From: an uncultured Oscillospiraceae bacterium
GTDB lineage: Bacteria > Bacillota > Clostridia > Oscillospirales > Oscillospiraceae
Direction of reading: 5' to 3'
Length of the DNA: 64,000 nt
Assembly: GCA_944387035.1 (NCBI GenBank)
Contig: CALXDJ010000004.1
Location: 40,631 to 104,630 of the forward strand
Positions 53,178-62,079 of the stretch are shown here, piece after piece. Position 1 is the first letter of the stretch, and each line of letters opens with the position of its first letter. A program made the position numbers and the translations under genes. The notes under the pieces were generated by a model. It was not told the origin of the DNA. It searched no databases and was given only the letters and a program-made list of their open reading frames with translations.

Positions 53178-55397
53178 TTACGCCTGCAGCAGGCGCCGCG
53201 CGATCTCTACGTTCCCGTGCTCCATCTCCTGGAGCTTCTGGACAGCGGAGACCTGAGAGGTGGCGGCCCGGGCCGCGCAGGAATCAATCATCTCCCGCAG
53301 GCGGGCTTCCGTCAGATCTTCCAGGGAAGTAAAACAGTCCTGACCGATATAGCGCAGGAAGGCGGAGACCTTCGGATCATAAACCACGCCTGCCAGGGGG
53401 ATCCCCTGTCCGGCGGCAAAGATCAGGGCGTGGAGCCGCATGGAGACCACGATCTCCATCCGGGACAGGGCTCCGATGATGGTTCCGGCACTTCCGGCGT
53501 CGTTGAGGAAGTAGCAGGGAATATCCAGCCCGCGGGCGGCCATCTGTCCGGCACCGGGGTCCAGATGTTTCTCTACTGCCACGAAGACCGGTGTCAGACC
53601 GTATTGATTGTAAGCGTACCGGGCAGCAGCGCCGAAGAGCGGTGCCCGCTCCTCAAAGCCCTTCCACCGCCGCAGAGCGAAGCAGATATACCGGCCGTGG
53701 GGAGGGATGCCCGCCCGCAGCAGGACACTGTCCGTCTCTGTTTCCGAGGCAGGGCGCAGCGTCAGGGCCGGGTCTGCTGTCAGCAGGATCTCCGGTTTGG
53801 TGACCCCCATGGAACGCAGTTCTTCCAGAGAATTGGGTTCCCGCAGGGTGATGACGTCTACATACCGGTTGAGCACAGCGGCAGCCAGGCGGCGGTGACT
53901 GTCCCGGGTGACGGGGCCGATGCCGCAGCCATACATCTGTACCCGGCATCCGGCCCGTTTGGCTGCCCGGATGTTCATGAGATAGAACCACAGGGAGCGG
54001 CGGGAGGTGACATCCTGAATAAGGCTGCCGCCGCCGTTGATATAGAGCTGGGCCTGGTTCATGGCCAGACGCCAGGTAAGGAAGGCTGTGCGGCTGACCG
54101 CCCGGACCCGATAGGTCAGCCGGGTGCTGGCAGGGTCTTTGGAGAGAACCGTGATGGGCATGTCTTGGTCAATGGAGCGCATCTCCTGAAGGATTGCTTC
54201 CAGAATCGCGTCGTCACCGGCATTGCCCCGGCCGTAGGCGCCGCAGATCACCACGCCGTCCCGGGCCCTTTGCGGGCGGTGATGACGGCGGAGAATGGAG
54301 CGGTAAATCTCCAGCTGGGTATCCACCGTCTTTTGAATGGAGAATTGGGTAGAGGCCTTTTCATAAAGCTTTTCCCCCATACTGCGGCGCAGAGCGTCGT
54401 CCTGGCCCAAGGCTGCCAGATGTTCCCCCAGAGTCTTCCAGTCTCCGGGAGAGAAAAGGAAGCCGTTGACGCCCTGGTCGATGAGATACGGGATGCCGCC
54501 CACGGCGGTGGCCACCGTCGCCAGGTGGAACCGGGTACCGTCTGTGAGGGCGTAGGGGAAGGTCTCGGAGAGAGACGTCAGAGTGTTGATGTCCAATGCG
54601 CTGTAAAAGCGGTCCATGCCGCCGCTGATCCAACCGGCAAAGGTCACCTGATGTTCCACGCCCAGGTCCCGAGCCAGTGCGGTGAGCTTATCCCGCTCCT
54701 CGCCTTCGCCGGCGATCACCAGGCGCAGCCGGGGACAGACGGCAAAACCTGCGGCAAATCCACGGATCAGGGTGGACATGTCCTTGACAGGGTTCAGACG
54801 GGCGGCAATTCCCACCACCACACTGTCCGCATCTACCTCCGCACCCAGAGAGCGCAGGTATTCCAGCCGGTCCCCCTGGGGCGGGGGAGGCGTGAAATCG
54901 ATGCCGTTGTAGATGGCGTAAAAGCGGTCGGGGGGGAACCCCCGGGAGATCAGCAGATCCACCATGGCGTCGGAGACGCCGATGCGGTAGTCCAGCTGGT
55001 GCAGGGCCCAGGCATTGATGGTGCCGAAGGTGAGATGGCTGAGAGGACGGCCCATATAGTCCAGGCGGTAGTCGCTGTGGACGGTGCTGACCACCGGCAG
55101 ACCGGTGGGTTTGCGCAGCAGGGCGCCGATCATATTGGCCCGGGAACCATGACAGTGGATCAGCTCAAAGCCGCCCTGGCGGATATAATGGACCAGACGG
55201 CGGCGGATGCGGAAGATGTTGTTTCCCGCCATGATTTCCGTGGGGATTCCCAATGCCCGGGCTTCCTGGGCGAACGGACCGTCCCGGAAACAGACCAGCT
55301 GGGCGGTAATGGTTTGGTTGAGGTGCTGCAGCAGGCTCAGGACGTGGGTTTTGGCACCGCCGGAGTCGCCGCCGCTGATCAGATGAATGACCTTCAT
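53178..55397 (-). CDS. GT4 glycosyltransferase fused to CsaB polysaccharide pyruvyltransferase
   Basis: 739 residues. Residues 1-370 or so are a GT-B (GT4) transferase: HLISGGDSGGAKTHVLSLL, HSDYRLDYMGRPL, GIAARLNPVKDMSTLIRGF, and SLSETFPYALTDG. Residues about 385-739 are a CsaB-type pyruvyltransferase: GAYGRGNAGDDAILEAIL, INGGGSLIQDVTSRRSLWFY, and MRLHALIFAAGQGIP. CsaB adds pyruvate ketal to secondary wall polymer, the anchor for SLH-domain proteins. Having both on one chain suggests sugar addition and pyruvylation of the same polymer. The gene is divergent from DUF4330 with overlapping -10 boxes. No frameshift or stop is seen at the junction. Confidence 0.9.
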   Translation of the reverse strand: MKVIHLISGGDSGGAKTHVLSLLQHLNQTITAQLVCFRDGPFAQEARALGIPTEIMAGNNIFRIRRRLVHYIRQGGFELIHCHGSRANMIGALLRKPTGLPVVSTVHSDYRLDYMGRPLSHLTFGTINAWALHQLDYRIGVSDAMVDLLISRGFPPDRFYAIYNGIDFTPPPPQGDRLEYLRSLGAEVDADSVVVGIAARLNPVKDMSTLIRGFAAGFAVCPRLRLVIAGEGEERDKLTALARDLGVEHQVTFAGWISGGMDRFYSALDINTLTSLSETFPYALTDGTRFHLATVATAVGGIPYLIDQGVNGFLFSPGDWKTLGEHLAALGQDDALRRSMGEKLYEKASTQFSIQKTVDTQLEIYRSILRRHHRPQRARDGVVICGAYGRGNAGDDAILEAILQEMRSIDQDMPITVLSKDPASTRLTYRVRAVSRTAFLTWRLAMNQAQLYINGGGSLIQDVTSRRSLWFYLMNIRAAKRAGCRVQMYGCGIGPVTRDSHRRLAAAVLNRYVDVITLREPNSLEELRSMGVTKPEILLTADPALTLRPASETETDSVLLRAGIPPHGRYICFALRRWKGFEERAPLFGAAARYAYNQYGLTPVFVAVEKHLDPGAGQMAARGLDIPCYFLNDAGSAGTIIGALSRMEIVVSMRLHALIFAAGQGIPLAGVVYDPKVSAFLRYIGQDCFTSLEDLTEARLREMIDSCAARAATSQVSAVQKLQEMEHGNVEIARRLLQA

Positions 55398-55434
55398 GAA
55401 AAAGCCTTTCTTTCGTTCATTTGAGAAATGGTAC

Positions 55435-55482
55435 TTGTGGAATCTGAAAAAATATTATACAATACCCATCGAACGTTGTCCA
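55435..55482. promoter_or_regulatory. Divergent promoters with overlapping -10 boxes
   Basis: Plus strand: TTGTGG (55435-55440), 17 bases, TACAAT (55458-55463). Minus strand: TGGACA (55477-55482), 17 bases, TATAAT (55454-55459). The two -10 hexamers share two base pairs, so both promoters cannot be open at the same moment. Confidence 0.75.
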
Positions 55483-55530
55483 TAACCAGAGAAAAAACGG
55501 GGGCAAAAGCCGCCCGCTGCGGAGGAAAAC

Positions 55531-56019
55531 ATGGAAGAAAAAGCAAAACGCATTGGAAAATTCAACATTGTCGATATCATTGCCGTAATCTTGATTGTGG
55601 CAGTGGTGGCCTTTGTGGGGTGGAAGCTGCTCTCTCGCGGCAGTGTGGAAGCCGGAGAGACGGCCATGACCAATGTCACCTATACCGTGAAGGTGGAAGG
55701 TGTGCCGGCGGAGCTGTACGAGACCTGCCAGGCCCATTTGCCTTCTCCCCTGATGGCGTCCGGCGAGCTGGTGGGCGGCCAGATTGAAAGCGTGGAGAAG
55801 GAGCCCTACTACGTTTTGGGTGCCGACGGGCAGTGGGTGGAGGACCCGGAGCACGTGACGCTGCTCTTCACCGCCACGACCCAGACTCCCACGACTGCGG
55901 TGATGACCACCAAGGTGGGTGACCAGGAGGTACGGATCGGCAAGACCGACTATATCCTCAAAAGTGAGTTCATCGAGTTTTCCGGCGGCACCATCGTGGA
56001 TGTCTCTTGGGAGAGCTGA
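55531..56019 (+). CDS. DUF4330 family protein
   Basis: 162 residues: a short cytoplasmic start (KAKRIGKFNIVD), one membrane helix (about 14-34) and an external beta-rich part (YTVKVEGVPAELYET, VTLLFTATTQTP, EVRIGKTDYILKSE). This matches DUF4330, seen beside polysaccharide genes in many Firmicutes but not assigned. The divergent neighbour is the GT4-CsaB fusion, so a role in wall polymer export or synthesis is possible. GGAGG is ahead of ATG 55531. A terminator follows. Confidence 0.85.
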   Translation: MEEKAKRIGKFNIVDIIAVILIVAVVAFVGWKLLSRGSVEAGETAMTNVTYTVKVEGVPAELYETCQAHLPSPLMASGELVGGQIESVEKEPYYVLGADGQWVEDPEHVTLLFTATTQTPTTAVMTTKVGDQEVRIGKTDYILKSEFIEFSGGTIVDVSWES

Positions 56020-56026
56020 TCAAAAG

Positions 56027-56061
56027 AAAAAGGAAGCAGGCATTTGCCTGCTTCCTTTTTT
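56027..56061. terminator. Bidirectional terminator
   Basis: AAAAAGGAAGCAGGC pairs with GCCTGCTTCCTTTTT around ATTT. It lies between the converging DUF4330 and hydantoinase genes. Confidence 0.92.
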
Positions 56062-56063
56062 GC

Positions 56064-57443
56064 TTACAGGGAGCATTTTCCGCGGGCAATGAACTGACCC
56101 TGCGGGGTTTCGTCCAGCACGGTACCCTGGTTCACGCAAAGACGGCCATTGAGCCACACCTGGCGGATCCCACCGGCGGTAACAAAGCCCTCATAGGGGT
56201 TGTAATCCACATTGGCCACGCAGTCCGATGCCTCAATCACATGGCTCAGGCCCGGATCATAGACCACGATATCGGCGTCGCTGCCCGGGCGCAAAATGCC
56301 CTTGCGGGGGAAGAGCCCATACAGCTTGGCCGGGTTCTCGCTCAGGAGCCGGCACATCCGGGCGGCGCTGATCCGTTTGCGGGCCACACCGTAGGAGTAA
56401 ATCAGCTCGCCTCGGGTCTCCACTCCGGGCAGACCGCCGGGAATACGGGTGAAATCCTCACGCCCCAGTTCCTTTTGGGCCAGGGTGAAGGAGCAGTGGT
56501 CCGTAGAGATGGTCTGGATCTCGCCCCGGCGCAGAGCTTTCCACAGGGCATCTTGTTCTTCCTTGGCGCGGATGGGCGGCGCGCAGACGTACCGGGCGGC
56601 GGAGGACCAGTCGGGATTGAAGTATACGCTCTCATCCAGCAGCAGATACTGCGGACAGGTCTCCACGTAGACCGTCTGTCCCCGCTGGCGGGCATGCTCC
56701 ACCTCCCGCAAAGCCTCCCGGTTGGTCAGGTGGACGATCACTACCGGACATTGGGCTGCCTGGGCGATGCGCAGCAGGCGGCTGACGGCTTCCGCTTCCA
56801 GATAGGGCGGCCGGGTCAGGGGATGGCTGTCGGGACCCAGCTCGCCGGCAGCCTTGCGCTCGGCAATCATCCCATCGATGACACCGGCGTTTTCGCAGTG
56901 GACGCCGCAGATGCCGCCCAGGGATTTCAGCTCTTTGAGAGCCCAGTACAGGTCCCGGTCCCCAACCATCATGGCCGGATAAGTCATATACATCTTAAAC
57001 GAGGAGATGCCCTGGGCGAACATGTCCGGCAGCTCGGCGCGGATGGATTCGTTCCAGTCGTCAATGGTCATATGGAAGCTGTAGTCGCAAAAGGTTTTGC
57101 CGTCGGCTTTCTGGTGCCAGAGCTCCAGACCATGGTGCAGGCTTTCTCCCTTGTTGGGGCAGGCAAAGTCGATGATGGTGGTGGTGCCGCCCCGAAGCGC
57201 GGCCCGGCTGCCGGTGTAGAAATTGTCGGCGGTGGTGGTGCCCGCCACGTCCAGGTCGAAATGGGTGTGGGCGTCAATGAAGCCGGGGAAGAGAATACAT
57301 CCGGTGACGTCCGTCACGGCATCGGCGGCGCAGCGCAGGTTCCGGCCTACGGCTGCGATTTTATTGTTTTCGATCAGAATATCTGCACGTTTGGTTCCGC
57401 TGCCGGAGACCACAACGCCGCCCTTGAGCAGATGGGTTGCCAT
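56064..57443 (-). CDS. hydA: D-hydantoinase/dihydropyrimidinase
   Basis: 459 residues of the amidohydrolase family, opening cyclic amides such as dihydrouracil or hydantoins. Metal ligands: DAHTHFD (His-x-His), the carboxylated Lys in SFKMYMTYP, GVHCENAG (His), HLTNREAL (His), and STDHCSF (Asp). Length fits the family. ATG 57443 has GGAGGG upstream; the open frame above it crosses the promoter and is not used. No other pyrimidine-breakdown gene is near, so the natural substrate is open. Confidence 0.9.
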   Translation of the reverse strand: MATHLLKGGVVVSGSGTKRADILIENNKIAAVGRNLRCAADAVTDVTGCILFPGFIDAHTHFDLDVAGTTTADNFYTGSRAALRGGTTTIIDFACPNKGESLHHGLELWHQKADGKTFCDYSFHMTIDDWNESIRAELPDMFAQGISSFKMYMTYPAMMVGDRDLYWALKELKSLGGICGVHCENAGVIDGMIAERKAAGELGPDSHPLTRPPYLEAEAVSRLLRIAQAAQCPVVIVHLTNREALREVEHARQRGQTVYVETCPQYLLLDESVYFNPDWSSAARYVCAPPIRAKEEQDALWKALRRGEIQTISTDHCSFTLAQKELGREDFTRIPGGLPGVETRGELIYSYGVARKRISAARMCRLLSENPAKLYGLFPRKGILRPGSDADIVVYDPGLSHVIEASDCVANVDYNPYEGFVTAGGIRQVWLNGRLCVNQGTVLDETPQGQFIARGKCSL

Positions 57444-57477
57444 GAGAAATCCCTCCGATTCTGTTTGAATTGAGACC

Positions 57478-57506
57478 AGTATAGCATGCCCCAATTCAGA
57501 TTTCCA
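57478..57506 (-). promoter_or_regulatory. Promoter of the hydantoinase gene
   Basis: On the minus strand: TGGAAA (57501-57506), a 17-base spacer and TATACT (57478-57483) with TGC before it (extended -10). Confidence 0.65.
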
Positions 57507-57598
57507 CCATCACGCGCGGTTGAAAGCATTGTGGAGGAAAACCGGAGAACTTTTTTCAATGCCGGGAAATTTCTGCGCTCGGGAATCCTGGGGTATGA

Positions 57599-57604
57599 TA
57601 TAAT
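57599..57604 (+). promoter_or_regulatory. -10 box of the SLH-nucleotidase gene
   Basis: A perfect TATAAT lies about 50 bases ahead of the start codon, preceded by TATGA. I cannot find a good -35, so another sigma factor or an activator may be used. Confidence 0.5.
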
Positions 57605-57652
57605 GAAACCATATCGATCAGCAAAACGTTCCATGGAAAAAGGAGGTACGGA

Positions 57653-59836
57653 ATGATGAAACTCAGGAAATGCACTTCGTTCCTGCTGGCAGTTGTGATG
57701 CTGGTTTCCTTGTGTGTCACAGCCGGCGCCCAGGAACCTGCCGCCGGGGAGATGGACGGCTGTGTGGTGGTGATGCATACCAACGATGTTCATGGGGCCA
57801 TTGACGGATATGCCAAGGTGGCTGCTCTGAAGGAGTCCTATGAGGCCCGGGGAGCCTATGTGCTGCTGCTGGATGCGGGGGATTTTGCCCAGGGAGACCC
57901 CGCTGTCAGCGAGTCGGAGGGTGTTGCTGCGGTGGAGCTGATGAACCTTACGGGCTATGATCTGGCCGTACCGGGCAACCATGAGTTCGATTACGGCTAT
58001 AACCGTCTGTGCGCGCTGGCGGAAGAGGCGGAATTCCCCTTGGCAGCGGCCAATGTCCGCTATCAGGGGCAGGCTGCCTTCCCAGCGTATGAAATCTTCA
58101 CCGCGCCCAGTGGAACCAAGATCGGGGTGTTCGGCCTGACGACGCCGGAGACCGCCACCAAAGCCCACCCTGCAAAAATCCAGGGCGTGACGTTCCTGTC
58201 GGGTCAGGCCCTGATCAACTGTGCCCGGGAGCAGGTGGCTGCCCTGGAGCGTGCGGGCTGTGACTACATTATCTGCCTGGGGCATCTGGGAATTGATGCT
58301 GCTTCCGTGCCCAACCGCTCCGTGGACCTTCTGGAGCAGGTGGAGGGTATTGACTGCTTCATTGACGGACATTCCCATTCCACACAGGCAGATATCGCTG
58401 CCGTGGCGCCGGGAGGGACCGTCAACGGAATGGAGCTGACTTCTGCGGGTACCAAGCTGGAGGAGGTGGGCGTCATCACCATTTCTCCGGATGGGACCGC
58501 CTCAGCACAAACGGTTGCCCTGGCAGATCTGCAGGATGCGGACCAGGCGGTGGCGGACCGGGCCGCCGCCATACAAAAAGAAATTGATGACGAGTACGGA
58601 ACGGTGTTTGCCAAAACCGAGGTGGAGCTGGATGGCGAGAGCGATCATGTCCGCAGCCGGGAGACCAATTTGGGCAATCTGGTGGCCGACGCCCTGGCCT
58701 GGGGAGCCCGGGAGGCGGGAGAATCGGTGGATGCAGCGGTCATCAACGGCGGCAGTATCCGGGCTTCAATTCCCCAAGGCGGCATTACGAAAAAAATGAT
58801 CCGCACGGTGCTGCCCTTCGGCAACACGCTGAGCATCGTCAAGATCACCGGCGCGGAGCTGCTGGAGGCCCTGGAGGCATCCACCTACTGCACGCCGTCT
58901 CCCATGGGCAGCTTCCCGCAGGTATTTGGCATGGCGTTTTCTGTGGATACCGACGCGGCCTATGATTCCGGTGCGGAATACCCCAATACGTACTATCATG
59001 CACCGGAATCCATTCAGCGGGTGCACATTGACTCGATAGGGGAAGAGCCCTTTGACCCGGACGCGGTCTATACCATTGCCACCAACGACTTCCTGGCCGC
59101 CGGCGGAGACTCCTACTATGCCTTCCAGACTGCCAGTGTCCGCTATGACCTGGGACTGAGCGTGGATGAAGTGGTGGCGGACTATATCACCGAGTATCTG
59201 GGCGGCACGGTGACCTATGAGTCCTACGCTCTGCCTGACGGACGCATCACCTTGGAGCAGGACGTGCCCTTTACCGATGTCAACGGTGCCGATCCGTATT
59301 ATGACGCGGTGAAATACTGCTATGAGCATGATATTTTCAAGGGGATCACCGAGACCACATTCGTGCCCAACGGCACCATGAACCGGGGACAGATGATCAC
59401 GGTGCTCTGGCGGATGAGCGGTTCTCCCGAGCCTGCGGGCGTTGCGCCCTTTGCCGATGTGGCCTTGGATTCTCCCTTTGCCAAAGCCATTGCCTGGGGG
59501 TATGAGCAGCAGCTGGTCAACGGCTATACTGCCACCCAGTATCAGCCGGGGCAGGCCATCTCCAAGCAGCAGTTTTTGACGATTCTTTACCGCTATGGGC
59601 AGATGATGGAGTATGATATGAGCGCCTCCAATGACCTGAGTATGTATCTGGACCGGGATACCGTCAGTGCGTATGCCCGGGAGGCCATGGAGTGGGCGGT
59701 GGGCGCCCATATTCTAGTGGAGGATAAGGCCCTGACACCCAGAATGGCCGCCATGCGCTGGCAGGTTGCCGAGTATCTTGCGGCGTTCTGCCAAACCGTG
59801 GCGGATACCGCCGTCACGGCGGAGACAGCTGCCTGA
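57653..59836 (+). CDS. Secreted 5'-nucleotidase/metallophosphatase with SLH repeats
   Basis: 727 residues. A signal peptide (hydrophobic 10-22, cleavage after AGA at 24-26) is followed by a metallophosphatase domain (MHTNDVHG, DAGDFAQGD, GNHEFDYG, GHSHS) and a 5'-nucleotidase C-terminal domain (GNLVADAL, NGGSIRASI, PFGNTLSIV). The end (about 540-715) has two good SLH repeats (FTDVNGADPYYDAVKYC; FADVALDSPFAKAIAWGYEQQL) and a weaker third. SLH domains bind pyruvylated wall polymer, so the enzyme should sit on the cell surface and release phosphate or nucleosides outside. AAGGAGG is ahead of ATG 57653. Confidence 0.93.
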   Translation: MMKLRKCTSFLLAVVMLVSLCVTAGAQEPAAGEMDGCVVVMHTNDVHGAIDGYAKVAALKESYEARGAYVLLLDAGDFAQGDPAVSESEGVAAVELMNLTGYDLAVPGNHEFDYGYNRLCALAEEAEFPLAAANVRYQGQAAFPAYEIFTAPSGTKIGVFGLTTPETATKAHPAKIQGVTFLSGQALINCAREQVAALERAGCDYIICLGHLGIDAASVPNRSVDLLEQVEGIDCFIDGHSHSTQADIAAVAPGGTVNGMELTSAGTKLEEVGVITISPDGTASAQTVALADLQDADQAVADRAAAIQKEIDDEYGTVFAKTEVELDGESDHVRSRETNLGNLVADALAWGAREAGESVDAAVINGGSIRASIPQGGITKKMIRTVLPFGNTLSIVKITGAELLEALEASTYCTPSPMGSFPQVFGMAFSVDTDAAYDSGAEYPNTYYHAPESIQRVHIDSIGEEPFDPDAVYTIATNDFLAAGGDSYYAFQTASVRYDLGLSVDEVVADYITEYLGGTVTYESYALPDGRITLEQDVPFTDVNGADPYYDAVKYCYEHDIFKGITETTFVPNGTMNRGQMITVLWRMSGSPEPAGVAPFADVALDSPFAKAIAWGYEQQLVNGYTATQYQPGQAISKQQFLTILYRYGQMMEYDMSASNDLSMYLDRDTVSAYAREAMEWAVGAHILVEDKALTPRMAAMRWQVAEYLAAFCQTVADTAVTAETAA

Positions 59837-59869
59837 GCAAAGACCGGCAGGGAATCTCAGAAGAACTGA

Positions 59870-59907
59870 AAACCGGGGCGGAAGCCAAGCTTCCGCCCCG
59901 GTTTCGT
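59870..59907 (+). terminator. Terminator of the SLH-nucleotidase gene
   Basis: AAACCGGGGCGGAAG (59870-59884) pairs with CTTCCGCCCCGGTTT (59890-59904), loop CCAAG. Confidence 0.88.
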
Positions 59908-59928
59908 GTTTTGTAAATGGAAAAGAGT

Positions 59929-59960
59929 AAAAAACGGGCCGGAGAGTTTTTTCCGGCCCG
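59929..59960 (-). terminator. Terminator of the proBAC operon
   Basis: CGGGCCGG (59935-59942) pairs with CCGGCCCG (59953-59960); the minus strand then has a T6 run. Confidence 0.85.
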
Positions 59961-59966
59961 CAGGTA

Positions 59967-60770
59967 TTATTTGCCCAGATCGGCGCTCTTTTCCCAGGCG
60001 GCAATGACCGCGTCCATCACGGCACCGCGGAAGCCGGCTTCCTCCAGAACCCGCACGCCCTGAATGGTAGATCCACCGGGAGAACAGACGGCATCTTTCA
60101 GCGCGCCGGTGTGCTGGTTGGACGTCAGAGCCAGCTGTGCCGTTCCCAGCATCATCTGGGCTGCGAAGGTTCGGGCGTCCGCCCGGGACAGGCCGCAGGC
60201 CACACCGCCGTCGGCCAGCGCCTCCAGGAACATGGCTGCGAAAGCGGGACCGCAGCCCGCTACGGAAGAGCCGGCGTCAATCAGGTGCTCCGGCAGGGGA
60301 GCGAATCGTCCGGCGCCGGACATGGTGTCCAGGAAATCATGGGCTTCGGCATCTGAGATATCCGGCCCCATGGTATAAAACACCATGCCTGCGCCGATTG
60401 CAGCGGGCGTGTTGGGCAGGATCCGCATGACCGGGTAATTCCCACCCGCCAGTTCCTGCAGGCGGGACATGGTCAGGCCCGCCGCCAGGCTGACCAAAAT
60501 GAAGCGGCTCTTGCGCTGCGCCAGTACCGGTGCGATGCCGGCGAGCATCTCGGCCATCATCTGCGGCTTGACGCCCAGGAAGATATAGTCCGCTTCCTGT
60601 GCCACATCGGCATTGCTGCCTACCCGGCAGTCCAGTTCCCGGGCCAGGGCTTCCGCCTTGGCCGGCGTGCGGTTGGCCAGGAGTACTTCCTGGCCGGAGA
60701 GTGCCCGCCGGGCTGCCCGGGCCATGGCACTGCCCATATTTCCAGTTCCGATAAATCCGTAAATTGCCAT
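59967..60770 (-). CDS. proC: Pyrroline-5-carboxylate reductase
   Basis: 267 residues. It reduces P5C to proline with NAD(P)H. The Rossmann start IYGFIGTGNMGSAMARA, LGVKPQMM, MRILPNTPAAIGAGM and the signature DAVCSPGGSTIQGVRVLE are present. It is last in proB-proA-proC, 61 bases after proA, so the whole proline route from glutamate is on one transcript. Confidence 0.95.
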   Translation of the reverse strand: MAIYGFIGTGNMGSAMARAARRALSGQEVLLANRTPAKAEALARELDCRVGSNADVAQEADYIFLGVKPQMMAEMLAGIAPVLAQRKSRFILVSLAAGLTMSRLQELAGGNYPVMRILPNTPAAIGAGMVFYTMGPDISDAEAHDFLDTMSGAGRFAPLPEHLIDAGSSVAGCGPAFAAMFLEALADGGVACGLSRADARTFAAQMMLGTAQLALTSNQHTGALKDAVCSPGGSTIQGVRVLEEAGFRGAVMDAVIAAWEKSADLGK

Positions 60771-60831
60771 TGCTGTATGGCTCCTTTCTTTTTTGTCCGC
60801 GGCGGACGGCGGGGAATGCCGGGCAATGCGC

Positions 60832-62079
60832 TCAGCGTACCTGCCCCTGGCCGTAGATGATATATTTGCAGCTGGTCAGCTCTTCCAATCCCATGGGGCC
60901 CCGGGCGTGCATTTTCTGTGTGGAAATGCCGATCTCCGCGCCCAGGCCAAACTCGCCGCCGTCGGTAAAGCGGGTGGAGGCGTTGACGTACACCGCCGCG
61001 GCGTCCACCGCATCCAAAAAGCGCTGGGCCTTGAAGTAGTTGGTGGTGATGATGGCCTCGGAGTGACCGGTACCGTGGCGGTTGATGAACGCCACGGCCT
61101 CTTCCAGTCCGCCTACGGCCTTGACTGCCAGAATATAGTCGTCATACTCGGCGTCCCAGTCGGACTCCGCTGCCGGGACCGCGCCTGCGCCCAGAAGGGG
61201 CAGGGACTCCGCGTCGCCCCGCAGTTCCACGGACTTGGCTGAGAGCAGGGGCAGTGCCCGCTTCCAGAATTCCGCCGCCACGTCCCGGTGCACCAGCACG
61301 CACTCCGCGGCATTGCACACCGAGGGACGGGAGCATTTGGCGTTATAGAGAATGGAGGCGGCCATATCCAGATCGGCCTCATCGTCCACATAGACGTGGC
61401 AGACACCCTCGCCGGTGCGGATCACCGGCACGCTGGCTTCCTTGGCCACAGCCCGGATCAGTCCCGCGCCACCCCGGGGAATCAGCACGTCCACATACCC
61501 GTCCAAGTGCATCAGCTCATTGGCAGTTTCGTGGCTGGTATCCTGCACCAGGGAGATACAGTCGGCGGGAAGACCGGCCTGGACCAGGGCACCCCGCATG
61601 AGCTCTGCGGCGCAGCGGTTGGAGCGGATGGCCTCCTTGCCGCCCCGGAGGATGCACACGTTGCCGGATTTGAGGCATAGGGCCGCGGCGTCCACGGTGA
61701 CATTGGGACGGGCCTCAAAGATGATGGCGATGACGCCCAGGGGAACCCGCCGCCGACCGATGATCAGGCCGTTGGGCCGGGTCTCCATCCGGTCCACCCG
61801 GCCGATGGGGTCCGGCAGCGCGGCTACCTGCCGCACACCGTCCACGATTCCGGCGATCCGCTCCGGAGTCAGCGTCAGCCGGTCCAGCATGGCCGGCCGC
61901 ATCCCGGCCTCCCGGGCTGCCGCCACGTCCTGGGCATTGGCGGACAGCCAGTCTTCCTGCCCCTGGATCAGCGCCTGAGCCATGGCTTCCAGCGCGGCGT
62001 TTTTCACCGCTGTGGAGGCGGTGGCCAGAGCGTATGTGGCGGCCTTTGCGGCCGCGCCCTGTTGCTGTAGTGCCGTCAT
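60832..62079 (-). CDS. proA: Glutamate-5-semialdehyde dehydrogenase (gamma-glutamyl phosphate reductase)
   Basis: 415 residues. It reduces gamma-glutamyl phosphate to glutamate semialdehyde with NADPH. RVPLGVIAIIFEARPNVT, RGGKEAIRSN and the catalytic Cys in KCSRPSVCNAAE are visible. ATG 62079 overlaps the proB stop (ATGA), so translation is coupled. The frame upstream of this is inside proB and not used. Confidence 0.95.
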   Translation of the reverse strand: MTALQQQGAAAKAATYALATASTAVKNAALEAMAQALIQGQEDWLSANAQDVAAAREAGMRPAMLDRLTLTPERIAGIVDGVRQVAALPDPIGRVDRMETRPNGLIIGRRRVPLGVIAIIFEARPNVTVDAAALCLKSGNVCILRGGKEAIRSNRCAAELMRGALVQAGLPADCISLVQDTSHETANELMHLDGYVDVLIPRGGAGLIRAVAKEASVPVIRTGEGVCHVYVDDEADLDMAASILYNAKCSRPSVCNAAECVLVHRDVAAEFWKRALPLLSAKSVELRGDAESLPLLGAGAVPAAESDWDAEYDDYILAVKAVGGLEEAVAFINRHGTGHSEAIITTNYFKAQRFLDAVDAAAVYVNASTRFTDGGEFGLGAEIGISTQKMHARGPMGLEELTSCKYIIYGQGQVR

